NCBI GenBank assembly: GCA_022241605.1
Contig: JAKOMQ010000014.1
Span: 39,728-103,727 of the forward strand
Length of the DNA: 64,000 nucleotides
Direction of reading: 5' to 3'
Origin: Aquimonas sp.
GTDB taxonomy: Bacteria; Pseudomonadota; Gammaproteobacteria; Xanthomonadales; Xanthomonadaceae
Part shown: positions 52,179 through 59,734 of the stretch, one piece after another
Layout: each line of letters begins with the position of its first letter
Numbering within the stretch: the stretch's first letter is position 1
Notes under the pieces: model-generated
What the model was told of the DNA's origin: nothing
What the model saw: the letters and a program-made list of their open reading frames with translations, nothing else
Database searches by the model: none
Translations under genes and position numbers: made by a program

Positions 52179-53660
52179 TCACCCCACCAAACCACTCGCC
52201 AGCAGGCCCCACAGCAGGCCGCCCGCCAGCGCCAGATACAACAGGCACACCGGCAGGGTGCGGCGAATGATCTCGGCCTCGCGGCCGGCCAGGCCGACCG
52301 TGGCAGCGCCCGCCACCACGTTGTGCGGGCAGATGATGTTGCCGACCGCAGCCCCCAGGGTCTGCCCCGCCAGCAGCCAGGCCGGCGGCAGGCCAAGGCC
52401 TTGGGCGGTGCCGGCCTGCAGGCTGGAAAACAGCACGTTGGAAGCCGTCGCCGAGCCGGTGACGAAGCTGCCCAGCGCGCCCAGCGCCGGCGCCAGCAGC
52501 GGCCAGGCCGCCCCCAGTCCGAGCACCGCGGCCTGCTGCAGCGCCGCCACCATGCCGGCGTCCAGCATCAGCCGCGACAGCAGCAGCATCACCAGCAAAG
52601 CCAGCGCGACCGGCCGCAGCAGGCGCGCCGATTCCAGCAGCGCCACGCGCAAGGGTGCACCGGCGCGCCGCTGCAGCAGGGCGGTGCCGAGCAGGGCCAG
52701 CATCATCAGGGTGCCGGGGTGCTGCAGCAGCGCGATACGGCCTCGGTAGCGCCCGGCCCATTCCCAGGCCAGCACGCCGGCCTCGCCCAGCGGCAGCAGG
52801 CGGCTGGTCGCCACCAGCAGGATCAGCAGCAGGTAGGGCAGCAGGGCCGGCAGCAGTCGACCCGGCAGGCCAGCCACCGCCGGTAGTGGCGGCCCCAAGC
52901 GCACGGCCGCCAGCAGCAGGCCGATCGCCATCAGCGCGGCGCCGAAGCTGCCCAGGGCCGGGCCGGCCAGCCACACCAGCAGCAGGCTGGACAGCAGGAA
53001 CCCATAGCCCGCCAGCAGCAGCCAGCCCAGCGGCAGCCGCACGCCCTCGACGGCCAGCAGGCGCCGGAATCCGAACAGCAGCACCGCGCCCAGCGCCAGC
53101 TGCAGGCTGGCCGCGGGCACCGCGATGTGCGCGGCCGGCAGCCCGGTCAGCGCAGCCTGCGCCAGCACCGGCGTGCCGAGTGCGCCGAAGGCGACCGCAC
53201 CGGCGTGGCCGACCAGGGCCAGCGCCACCGCCGGCACCGGCCGCACGCCCAGCCCAACCAGCAGGGGTGCGGCCAGCGCCACCGGCGTGCCGAAGCCAGC
53301 CGCGCCCTCCAGGAACAGGGCCAGCAGCAGGCCCACCAGCAGCAGCGGCAGCGCGCCGCCGCCAACCAGCGCCGGCAGATCGGTGCGCAGGCGCTCGAAG
53401 GCGCCGCTGGCCAGCTGATAGCGATACAGCGCCAGCGCCGGCCACAGGATCCAAAGAATCCCCAGCGCGAGGAACCCGGCCTCGGCGCCGATGCCGACTG
53501 CAGCCACCGGCAGGCCCAGTTCAGCGCCTGGCGCGAATGCGCCTATCGCCAGCAGCACGCACAGCCCCAGCCCGGCGCCGCCGGCGCGCAGCGCGGACCA
53601 GCCCAGGCCCAGCATCAGCCCGAGCACGGCGAGAATGGGCAGGGCCGCAAGCAGGGCCAT
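52179..53660 (-). CDS. lldP: L-lactate permease family transporter
   Basis: 493 residues, hydrophobic throughout with about 12-14 membrane helices. LldP/GlcA family blocks are FLEGAAGFGTPVALAAPLLVGLG, a GALGTPVLAQAALTG segment, GSFVTGSATASNVLFSSLQ and GNIICPHNVVAGAATVGL. The family imports lactate or glycolate with protons. It is the last gene of a minus-strand group with a D-lactate dehydrogenase-like gene 62 bases upstream, which supports lactate as substrate, possibly the D form. Confidence 0.9.
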   Translation of the reverse strand: MALLAALPILAVLGLMLGLGWSALRAGGAGLGLCVLLAIGAFAPGAELGLPVAAVGIGAEAGFLALGILWILWPALALYRYQLASGAFERLRTDLPALVGGGALPLLLVGLLLALFLEGAAGFGTPVALAAPLLVGLGVRPVPAVALALVGHAGAVAFGALGTPVLAQAALTGLPAAHIAVPAASLQLALGAVLLFGFRRLLAVEGVRLPLGWLLLAGYGFLLSSLLLVWLAGPALGSFGAALMAIGLLLAAVRLGPPLPAVAGLPGRLLPALLPYLLLILLVATSRLLPLGEAGVLAWEWAGRYRGRIALLQHPGTLMMLALLGTALLQRRAGAPLRVALLESARLLRPVALALLVMLLLSRLMLDAGMVAALQQAAVLGLGAAWPLLAPALGALGSFVTGSATASNVLFSSLQAGTAQGLGLPPAWLLAGQTLGAAVGNIICPHNVVAGAATVGLAGREAEIIRRTLPVCLLYLALAGGLLWGLLASGLVG

Positions 53661-53722
53661 GTTCGGCCGCGCCTAGGCCGGCACCGCGGCGCTCACCCAC
53701 CCCTGCCCGCTGCAGCCCGCCA

Positions 53723-54727
53723 TCAGGCCAACCGCTCCACCGATACCGCATGCCGCGGCGCACCGTCGGCGGCAAAAGCCAGCACGTTGTCGACCGTGGT
53801 TTCGGCGATGGCGCGCAGGGCATCTTCGGTGAAAAAGGCTTGGTGGCCGGTCACCAGCACGTTGGGGAAGGTCAGCAGGCGCGCGAACACGTCGTCCTGG
53901 ATCACCTCGTCAGAGAGGTCGCGGAAGAACAGGTCGCCCTCCTCCTCGTAGACGTCGATGGCCAGGCTGCCCAAGTGCCCGCTTTTCAGCGCCGCGATCA
54001 CCGCGCGCGTATCCACCACGGCGCCGCGGCTGGTGTTGACCAGCATCGCGCCCGGCTTCATCCGCGCCAGCGCCTCGGCGTCGATCAGGTGGCGGGTGGC
54101 CGGGGTCAGCGGGCAGTGCAGGCTGATCACGTCGCTCTCAGCCAGCAGCTGCGGCAGGGCGACGTACTGCACGCCCAGCGCGAGGCAGCGCGGGTTGGGC
54201 TGCGGATCCAGCGCCAGCACACGGCTGCCGAAGCCGTGCAGGATGCGGCAGAAGCACTCGCCGATGCGGCCGGTGCCGACCACGCCGACCGTGCGACCGT
54301 GCAGGTCGAAGCCCATCAAACCCTCCAGCGCGAAGTTGCCCTCGCGGACGCGGGCATGCGCTCGGTGGATGCGGCGGTTGAGGGTCAGCAGCAGCGCCAC
54401 GGCGTGCTCGGCCACCGCATGCGGGGAGTATTCCGGCACCCGGCCAACAGCGATGCCGAGCTCCGCCGCGGCCTCCAGATCGACATTGTTGAAGCCGGCG
54501 CAGCGCAGCACCACCAGGCGCACGCCCAGTGCCTTGAGCTGGGCCAGGATGGCGGCATCGACGCGGTCGTTGACGAACACGCAAACCGCGTCGGCGCCGG
54601 CTGCGGCCGGGGCGGTGGCGGCGTCCAGTGCCGCCTCGGTGAAGCTCAGCCGCAGCGCGTGGCCGCTGGCAGCGCGCTCCAGGCTGCGACGGTCATACGG
54701 GCGGGTGCTGAAGACGAGGACGTGCAT
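53723..54727 (-). CDS. ldhA: D-2-hydroxyacid dehydrogenase, D-lactate dehydrogenase (LdhA) type
   Basis: 334 residues. NAD-binding GVVGTGRIG, catalytic Arg in [11 protein letters not shown], Glu in [11 protein letters not shown] and His in [13 protein letters not shown] are present, and the [13 protein letters not shown] block is typical of fermentative LdhA rather than of glycerate or phosphoglycerate dehydrogenases. It interconverts pyruvate and D-lactate. Neighbours are an MBL hydrolase of the glyoxalase II type upstream and a lactate permease downstream, a coherent D-lactate group. Confidence 0.92.
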   Translation of the reverse strand: MHVLVFSTRPYDRRSLERAASGHALRLSFTEAALDAATAPAAAGADAVCVFVNDRVDAAILAQLKALGVRLVVLRCAGFNNVDLEAAAELGIAVGRVPEYSPHAVAEHAVALLLTLNRRIHRAHARVREGNFALEGLMGFDLHGRTVGVVGTGRIGECFCRILHGFGSRVLALDPQPNPRCLALGVQYVALPQLLAESDVISLHCPLTPATRHLIDAEALARMKPGAMLVNTSRGAVVDTRAVIAALKSGHLGSLAIDVYEEEGDLFFRDLSDEVIQDDVFARLLTFPNVLVTGHQAFFTEDALRAIAETTVDNVLAFAADGAPRHAVSVERLA

Positions 54728-54780
54728 GGCATTCCTTCGGGTCGCAGTCGCCGTGGCCGGCCACCGCGCGGAGCGGGTTC

Positions 54781-55449
54781 TCAGCTGCGGCCGGCGACGG
54801 CGGCATCCGAGACATGGGGGTTGCTCTGGCGCTCGCGGCCCAGGGTGGAGATCGGCCCGTGCCCGGGCACGAACTGCACGGCGTCGCCGAGCACGAACAA
54901 GCGCTCGCGGATCGAGCGGATCAGGTCGGCGTGGTTGCCGCGCGGAAAGTCGGTACGGCCGATGCTACCGGCAAAGAGCACGTCGCCGACGAAGGCGAGC
55001 CCCACCTCGCGCAGGAAGAACACGACGTGGCCGGGCGTGTGGCCGGGGCAGTGCAGCACCTCCAGCTCCAGCGCGCCCACCTGCACGCGCTCACCGTGCG
55101 CCAGCCAGCGCGAGGGCGTGAACACCTGCGCCGGCGGAAAGCCGTACTCGGCCGCACGCGTCGGCAGCTGCTGGATCCAGAAATCATCGTCCGGGTGCGG
55201 ACCCTCCACCGGCACTCCCAGGCGCTGCTGCAGCTCGGCGACCCCCTAGCAGTGGTCCAGATGACCGTGCGTCACCAAAACCTTTTCCAGCGTCGCACCG
55301 TGGCGGGCGACGGCCGCCAGCAGCCTGTCCACCTCGCCGCCCGGATCGACCAGGGCGGCCTTCTTGGTGCGCTGGCAGACGATCAGCGAGCAGTTCTGCT
55401 GGAAGGGCGTGACCGGCAGGATCTCGACCGCAACGGGTGGCGCGCTCAT
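54781..55449 (-). pseudogene. MBL-fold hydrolase (glyoxalase II/YcbL-like) interrupted by an in-frame TAG
   Basis: The frame from the ATG at 55449 encodes NCSLIVCQRTKKAALVDPGGE and THGHLDHC, then a TAG (55246-55248), and continues in the same frame with [52 protein letters not shown] and VPGHGP. All metal ligands of the beta-lactamase fold (HxHxDH, His, Asp, His) are kept on both sides and no frameshift exists. Removing the stop gives a normal 222-residue enzyme. It is a fresh nonsense allele, a sequencing error or a suppressed stop. First gene of the ldhA-lldP group. Confidence 0.8.
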
Positions 55450-55760
55450 GTCGGAACCTGGAGGACGGCAACGGCAGTGACGCATCCATCAGTCACTTCG
55501 GCGCGGCTCGCAGGGGGGCAGGGTTTGTCATGCATGCAAGCATGATCCCGTCCCCTCGCCGCGCCGGGCAAGCCCGGTGCGGCGTTTGCCAAGCTCGGCG
55601 TGGCTGAATGCGGGCGCGGCTGTACGCGCAGGGGCTGCTCAGGGAGGGGTTTGCGTGGGGAGCTGACAGCGAGCGCGGCGAGCGGGGCGGCTCAAAAGAC
55701 CTATGAACTCCTGCATCAGGTGCTACCAAGCGAGGCCGAAGCCCGAGCTTTGCCCCCTCA
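55450..55760. other. Intergenic region with a G+C-rich hairpin
   Basis: 311 bases between the MBL gene start and the higA stop. Bases 55557-55584 can fold into a 12-13 bp G+C-rich hairpin (CGCCGCGCCGGGC pairing with GCCCGGTGCGGCG, one G:T pair). TGCATGCAAGCATGA near 55530 contains overlapping ATGC palindromes. The 96-codon minus-strand ORF here is Arg/Pro/Ser-rich without family features, and I do not call it. Confidence 0.4.
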
Positions 55761-56132
55761 TCACCCGGGCGCAGATTCCGCAATCAGCACTTCGGCCGGG
55801 ATGCCAAGCCCATGGTGCAGTCTGCGAATCATCGCCAGCGTCAGCGGACGCTTGCGGTTCAACACTTCGTAAACCCGATTGCTCTTGCCGATGAGCGGTT
55901 CCAGATCCTTGACGGACAGGCCGCTCTGCTCCATGCGGAACTTGATGGCTTCCACCGGATCCGGTGGGGCGATGGGGCAGTGTCGGGCTTCCCAGGCCTG
56001 CACCAGCGTGGCGAGGATGTCGAGGCGATCGCCTTCCGGGGTTCCCAGGTCGGGGTCGGACTCCATCAAGGCAGAGATGTCCTTGAGGGCGGCCTTGTAG
56101 TCTGCTTCGGTGCGGATGGGGTGGATGTCCAT
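55761..56132 (-). CDS. higA: HigA-type antitoxin, XRE helix-turn-helix
   Basis: 123 residues. The N-terminal half (IRTEADYKAALKDISALMESDPDLGTPEGDRLDILATLVQAWE) is the characteristic HigA extension; the C-terminal half is an XRE HTH (MEQSGLSVKDLEPLIGKSNRVYEVLNRKRPLTLAMIRRLHHGLGIPAEVL). It should bind both HigB and the operon promoter. It follows the toxin gene by 16 bases, the usual toxin-first order of higBA. Confidence 0.9.
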   Translation of the reverse strand: MDIHPIRTEADYKAALKDISALMESDPDLGTPEGDRLDILATLVQAWEARHCPIAPPDPVEAIKFRMEQSGLSVKDLEPLIGKSNRVYEVLNRKRPLTLAMIRRLHHGLGIPAEVLIAESAPG

Positions 56133-56148
56133 GCTGTGCTCCGGCCGC

Positions 56149-56451
56149 TCAGGCCATTTCTACGGTTGTCGCATCGATCGCGTCGTAGGCCTTGTGCGTG
56201 CCGACGAACTTCACGTAGACGATCTGCAATCTGTAGGCAATCGCGACGATCAATCGATAGTCATTGCCCTTGATGTTGAAGACCACGCGGCGGTTCTTCA
56301 GCACACTGGCGCTGCAGTAGTGCGCCTTGATATCGGCGGGCTGGGTCCAGGATGCATGCGTGGCTTCCTCGTACCAGGCCTTCAGTGGCTGCTCGGCATC
56401 CGGGTGCTGTTCCCAGAAGGTTCGCAGCGTGGAGACGGCAATGACGCGCAT
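56149..56451 (-). CDS. higB: HigB-type toxin, mRNA interferase
   Basis: 100 residues from the ATG at 56451. HigB_toxin family pattern: VIAVSTLRTFWEQHPDAEQPLKAWYEEA, then KNRRVVFNIKGNDYRLIVAIAYRLQIVYVKFVGTHKAYDAID. The NIKGNDYRL block and the terminal THKAYD are the family's hallmark and carry the catalytic His/Asp region. It cleaves translated mRNA. It is intact and is paired with higA downstream. Confidence 0.9.
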   Translation of the reverse strand: MRVIAVSTLRTFWEQHPDAEQPLKAWYEEATHASWTQPADIKAHYCSASVLKNRRVVFNIKGNDYRLIVAIAYRLQIVYVKFVGTHKAYDAIDATTVEMA

Positions 56452-56499
56452 GGGCCGAAGTATGGTCCCGTACTGGGACTCTCGCAATAGAGCCCCGGA

Positions 56500-56757
56500 T
56501 CAGAGTGCGTTTGCATTCGCCTGATGCGCTGACTTCCGAGGCCGGCCGATCTTTGCAGGCACCGCTCGGTGCTGCAGTTGCTCCTCGATCCTCTGTCGGA
56601 AGCGCTCCGTCCCAAAGGCGAGTTGGCACTGCAGGCGTCGCCTCGTCTTGTCGACTTCCTCCGGTGTGATGGCCGATTGGACCCAGTCGCGGTAGAGGCG
56701 TTGGCGCGCCATGTCTTCGGCATGCAGCGCCACGAAGAATGGGGTGAGGTTCATCAA
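56500..56757 (-). pseudogene. C-terminal fragment of a REP-associated tyrosine transposase (RAYT)
   Basis: 85 codons matching the C-terminal end of RAYT proteins: YRDWVQSAITPEEVDKTRRRLQCQLAFGTERFRQRIEEQL followed by GRPRKS. The HUH and catalytic-tyrosine parts are absent. A REP-like sequence abuts its 5' end (56748-56784). It overlaps the stop of the upstream hypothetical gene, so it may be translated, but I see it as a relic of the transposase that spread the REPs in this island. Confidence 0.7.
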
Positions 56758-56784
56758 CTGCGGGGGAGAAAATCAACCTGGCCC
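56748..56784. repeat. REP-like sequence
   Basis: GGTTCATCAACTG followed by GGGGGAGAAAATCAACCTGGCCC. It matches 59272-59308, which reads GGTCATCAACTATGGGGAG and then AAAGTGCACCTGACCCC. The unit lies across the junction of the RAYT fragment and the hypothetical gene and supplies the last residues of the latter. Confidence 0.6.
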
Positions 56785-57224
56785 ATTCTCCCGTGGGGAT
56801 CCCCCTGCTCGATCGCCCGCTCGTGCTCGATGACATCGCTGCCGAAGCTCAAGCGCTTGGCGATCGGGCTGCCCGGATCGATGACCCGCCAGAACGGTGG
56901 CACTGCGTCCCGCGGCGCTCCGGAGCACAGGTCTTCCCACGCCGATTCGGCGATCACCCGCAGGTAGATCGCCGTGGTCACGGGGCAGGTCGCGTCGGCG
57001 CGATGCCGCCGAGCCAGCTCATTACGCAAGCGAACGAGGTTTCGCGTCTCCCCGACGGGAATCGCCATCAGGTACCGCGCCAGGATCTCCGGGCTGGCGA
57101 TGAGCAGGCGACTGCCGGCGCGAATGCCGGCGAAGTCCGCTTCGGTGCTCACCACGTGGGCCGGCTTCGCCTTGGCGATGCGGGCTTTCCACGACACGGG
57201 TTTGCTCTTCCTGCGCTCAGCCAT
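56754..57224 (-). CDS. Conserved hypothetical protein (possible alkyltransferase-like fold)
   Basis: 156 residues: a basic N terminus (AERRKSKPVSWKARIAKAKPAHVV), then ADFAGIRAGSRLLIASPEILARYLMAIPVGETRNLVRLRNELARRHRADATCPVTTAIYLRVIAESAWED and a PPFWRVIDPGSPIAKRLSFG block. I recall this arrangement in a family annotated as MGMT-like hypothetical proteins, with ATCPVTTAIFL as its most constant part; no function is established. The final ten residues (GQVDFLPRS) come from a REP-like sequence, so the natural C terminus may be lost. It overlaps the next upstream gene by 8 bases. Confidence 0.7.
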   Translation of the reverse strand: MAERRKSKPVSWKARIAKAKPAHVVSTEADFAGIRAGSRLLIASPEILARYLMAIPVGETRNLVRLRNELARRHRADATCPVTTAIYLRVIAESAWEDLCSGAPRDAVPPFWRVIDPGSPIAKRLSFGSDVIEHERAIEQGDPHGRMGQVDFLPRS

Positions 57225-57723
57225 TGGTCATCACTCTGCGGGACAGCTCAGCCTCGAGGTCATCAAACCACTCGGTGAGGAAAGCGTCAGGGTCGAAGAA
57301 CACACGGGCCATCAGCCGGGACCAAGGATGCCGGAGCGTGATTGACTCTTCCACGCGCAGGCGCAGGCCCTCGGGCGTCGAAGCCCATGTCGCCGTCCAC
57401 GTGCCGCGCAGGCCGCGGTCATCCTCAAAGACCAGCCGATAACCAGCGCTGGCCCGTTCTGTCCAGTGGAAGCGAAGCACCCGACCCTGTGCACCGATCT
57501 CGGCCCATCCGTCGCCGGACCTCTCGACGCGGGCCACGCCCCGACGCCAATGCGGCTGGTCCTCGACAGCGTCCAACACGTCGCGCAGCCTGGCCACATC
57601 GGTTGCCAGCAAGCGTTCTGCGGCATGGCGGGTCGTCTCTGGAAGGGCGCGCGCCATGAACCACAGCATGACGGGCACGAGGACGAGCAGGAGCAGCAGT
57701 GAGGAGGTGAGCATCAGTCGCAT
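57217..57723 (-). CDS. Membrane-anchored SRPBCC-like protein, hypothetical
   Basis: 168 residues: one N-terminal transmembrane helix (LMLTSSLLLLLVLVPVMLWFMA) and a soluble domain with the flow of SRPBCC/polyketide-cyclase-like proteins (HWRRGVARVERSGDGWAEIG, a GYRLVFEDDRGLRGTWTATWA strand pair, LRHPWSRLMARVFFD, and a final FLTEWFDDLEAELSRR helix). Ligand and role unknown. It overlaps the downstream hypothetical gene by 8 bases, so they form one unit. Confidence 0.65.
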   Translation of the reverse strand: MRLMLTSSLLLLLVLVPVMLWFMARALPETTRHAAERLLATDVARLRDVLDAVEDQPHWRRGVARVERSGDGWAEIGAQGRVLRFHWTERASAGYRLVFEDDRGLRGTWTATWASTPEGLRLRVEESITLRHPWSRLMARVFFDPDAFLTEWFDDLEAELSRRVMTNG

Positions 57724-58073
57724 CGGAACGGCAAGCGAAGGGAGGCGCTACACGCTGCCACGACGGCGGCCCCAGGCCCAATAATCGGAGGAATTCCCAA
57801 AGAGAATCATGGGCATGACGCGATTGCGCCCTCGCGTCGCAGACGGACCCGATGCACTCTGCGATGCGCGCGCCCTCACCTCCGCATCGCCCGCCAAACC
57901 AAACCTAAAGCGGGTTCAGAGTGCACTTCCCGCGGGCGCGTGGCTTGAGCAGGCGTCGTCGGTGGGGTATCAGACCCTGTGGGGGCGGACCCCTGTTCCG
58001 TTGAACCCGGTTGGCCCGCCTGCTCAGCGGCGTCGCCGCTTTCACATGGAAACCCCAGTAAAGGACTGCGAAA
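57724..58073. other. Intergenic region between divergent genes
   Basis: 350 bases without a supported gene. CGGAGGAATTCC near 57786 contains a ribosome-binding-like GGAGG, but the frames behind it have no coding character. Promoters for both flanking genes must lie here; none can be read with confidence. GGTTCAGAGTGCACTTCCC near 57912 faintly resembles the REP units further right. Confidence 0.35.
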
Positions 58074-58793
58074 GTGGAAATCGGTGTACTGCTCGGCTTG
58101 GCCGGCCTGGCGCTGGTCGACAGCACCAGCCTTGGCACCCTGGTCATACCCGTTCTGGTGCTCGCGCATCCGCAGGTGCGCGCGGGCCGAGTGCTGCTGT
58201 ATCTGGCCACGATCTCGATCTTCTACTTCGGCTTGGGTGTGGCGCTGTTGTTGGGTGCCGGCGCGTTGGCAGGCGCGTGGGAAGGCTTGGACTCCAACCG
58301 ATCAGTGGATTGGATCAGGCTGCTTGTCGGTGCCGGCCTGCTGGCGGGGAGTTTCTGGCCGGAGACGCGCTGGGCCAAAGCTGCGCAGGCGCGGCGTGCC
58401 GCCGCGGGTGCCCCGAACCGATCCGGCCGGTGGGTTGGCGCACTGGTCGCCGAAGGCTCCCGAGCTGCAACGGTCGTCGGCGTGGCGCTGGCTGCGGGCT
58501 TGATCGAGGCGGCAAGCATGCTGCCCTATCTGGGCGCACTTGCCCTGATTGGCACCAGCGGGCTTGCGCTGCCTGGGCAGCTTGGCCTACTCGCAGCCTA
58601 CGTTCTCGTCATGGCCCTGCCGGGCCTGGTGCTGCTGGCCCTGCGGGTCATCGCCTACCAATGGCTTGCGCCGCGCCTTGAGCGCCTGTCCGTTTGGCTC
58701 GAACGCACCGCAGGCGAAGCCATCTGGTGGCTGATCGGCCTGCTGGGCCTCTGGCTGCTGGTGGACGCCATCGGTCGCCTGGGGGTGTTCTGA
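58074..58793 (+). CDS. GAP family membrane protein (LysE-superfamily-like transporter)
   Basis: 239 residues from a GTG at 58074. Six helices: EIGVLLGLAGLALVDSTSLGTLVIPVLVL, LLYLATISIFYFGLGVALLLG, a third near 85, VVGVALAAGLIEAASMLPYLGALALI, LLAAYVLVMALPGLVLLALRVIA and WWLIGLLGLWLLVDAIGRL. The DSTSLGT and EAASMLPYLGA loops match actinobacterial GAP/Sap proteins linked to lipid export. Substrate here is unknown. It stands alone at the edge of the toxin-antitoxin island. Confidence 0.75.
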   Translation: MEIGVLLGLAGLALVDSTSLGTLVIPVLVLAHPQVRAGRVLLYLATISIFYFGLGVALLLGAGALAGAWEGLDSNRSVDWIRLLVGAGLLAGSFWPETRWAKAAQARRAAAGAPNRSGRWVGALVAEGSRAATVVGVALAAGLIEAASMLPYLGALALIGTSGLALPGQLGLLAAYVLVMALPGLVLLALRVIAYQWLAPRLERLSVWLERTAGEAIWWLIGLLGLWLLVDAIGRLGVF

Positions 58794-58874
58794 TCGGCAG
58801 GGACGAGCTCCGGCGCACTAAGGGGTCACTGGAATCACAGGGACAGCGCAGGGAGTACAGGATCAGCTCCAGCC

Positions 58875-59108
58875 TTGAAGCACCTGACGCCAGAATCCAA
58901 GGCGACCACGGAGATCGCGCGGCGCATCCGGGCCAGCGCGCTCAAGCTGGAGTCATTTCGCTACATCGGTCGTCCCGGTGACAATCTGAAGACACGGGAA
59001 TGGCGCGTGCAGCGAACGCCCTATCCGGTGGTGCACCGCCTGAGCGACGAGCTGATCGAGATCGTTCGGGTCTGGCACGACAAGCGCTACCCGCAGCTCA
59101 TGCGGTAG
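58875..59108 (+). pseudogene. Truncated ParE toxin relic
   Basis: Its last 66 codons (TTEIARRIRASALKL to HDKRYPQLMR) are a close copy of the C-terminal part of the ParE at 62752; about the first 27 residues of a normal ParE are replaced by unrelated sequence. No antitoxin gene precedes it. The nucleotide similarity continues past the stop (GCGGTAGCGGGTGAA in both), so a DNA segment was duplicated, not only a gene. Confidence 0.75.
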
Positions 59109-59362
59109 CGGGTGAAGCGCCCGCGAGGGTCATGCTGCGGCGGCAGTCGTGCTCCCAGCGCCGTACGACCTTGGCCCTCGCTGGTGAGAGTCTGGCTCCG
59201 CTCGAACGCCCTTGGCTCCTGCTTAGCAAATGCCTGTATCCGCTTTCGCGGGGGGCGAAGACTGGGTACAGGGTCATCAACTATGGGGAGAAAGTGCACC
59301 TGACCCCGTTCCCGAGCTGTCGGCGCGCCCCAGCTTGACGCCCGATGCACACACGCGTAGAA
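59109..59362. repeat. REP-type sequences between the ParE relic and hipB
   Basis: CCTGTA (59233-59238) and TACAGG (59267-59272) bracket an inner CTTTCGC/GGCGAAG pairing, forming an imperfect REP-like hairpin. It is followed by the shared REP unit GGTCATCAACTATGGGGAG (from 59272) and AAAGTGCACCTGACCCC, also seen at 56748. No gene is supported here. Confidence 0.55.
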
Positions 59363-59408
59363 GGCTCATATATCGTCCTTTAAGCGCTTAATAGCGCATA
59401 TATGAGCC
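59363..59408 (+). promoter_or_regulatory. hipBA operator/promoter palindrome
   Basis: GGCTCATATAT (59363-59373) and ATATATGAGCC (59398-59408) are perfect 11-bp mirror images, and TTAAGCGCTTAA (59380-59391) is a 12-bp palindrome at the centre. The AT-richness is exceptional here and suits a promoter. The right arm ends on the base before the hipB ATG, leaving no room for a ribosome-binding site. HipB proteins bind such palindromes; I infer autorepression. Confidence 0.75.
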
Positions 59409-59732
59409 ATGCGCCGTAAAGAATCCGACTTCGCCACGCCGGCCGCGCAGAGCACTGCCGCCCACCTGGGCGAGCTGGTGCGTCAGGCGCGTCTGGCGCG
59501 CACATGGACCCAGCAGGCCTTGGCCGAGCGCGCGCGCATCAGCCTGGCCACCTTGAAGCGCCTGGAAGGCGGTGCCGTCGAAGTCTCGATGGGCGGCTGG
59601 CTGGCGGTGTTCGAGTGCCTGGGGCTGCTGCACCTGCTGGGTGAGCTGCGAGACCCCGCCTCCGCCGCCGTGTTGGATGCCACCCGCACGCAGCGCGCTC
59701 GTGCGCGCGAACGTGATGATCTGGACTTCTGA
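59409..59732 (+). CDS. hipB: HipB-like antitoxin, XRE family
   Basis: 107 residues. XRE HTH at about 19-72 (LGELVRQARLARTWTQQALAERARISLATLKRLEGG). The C-terminal part (HLLGELRDPASAAVLDATRTQRARARERDDLDF) is helical and basic. It should repress the operon and neutralise HipA. The ATG follows the operator palindrome directly, so translation from a leaderless or very short-leader message is implied; hipA starts two bases after its stop. Confidence 0.87.
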   Translation: MRRKESDFATPAAQSTAAHLGELVRQARLARTWTQQALAERARISLATLKRLEGGAVEVSMGGWLAVFECLGLLHLLGELRDPASAAVLDATRTQRARARERDDLDF

Positions 59733-59734
59733 TC

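Noticed and set aside
52102-53454. 450-codon minus-strand ORF overlapping lldP
   Set aside because: Same strand but other frame; Gly/Ala/Arg-rich, no domain.
55246-55248. TAG as a recoded (for example pyrrolysine) codon
   Set aside because: No pyl genes are in view and homologues need no special residue here; mutation or sequencing error is simpler.
55493-55783. 96-codon minus-strand ORF upstream of the MBL gene
   Set aside because: Arg/Pro/Ser-rich without family features and overlapping a G+C-rich hairpin; probably non-coding.
57809-58681. 290-codon plus-strand ORF with a GGAGG upstream
   Set aside because: It runs out of frame through the GAP-family membrane gene and shows no domain; the GGAGG appears fortuitous.
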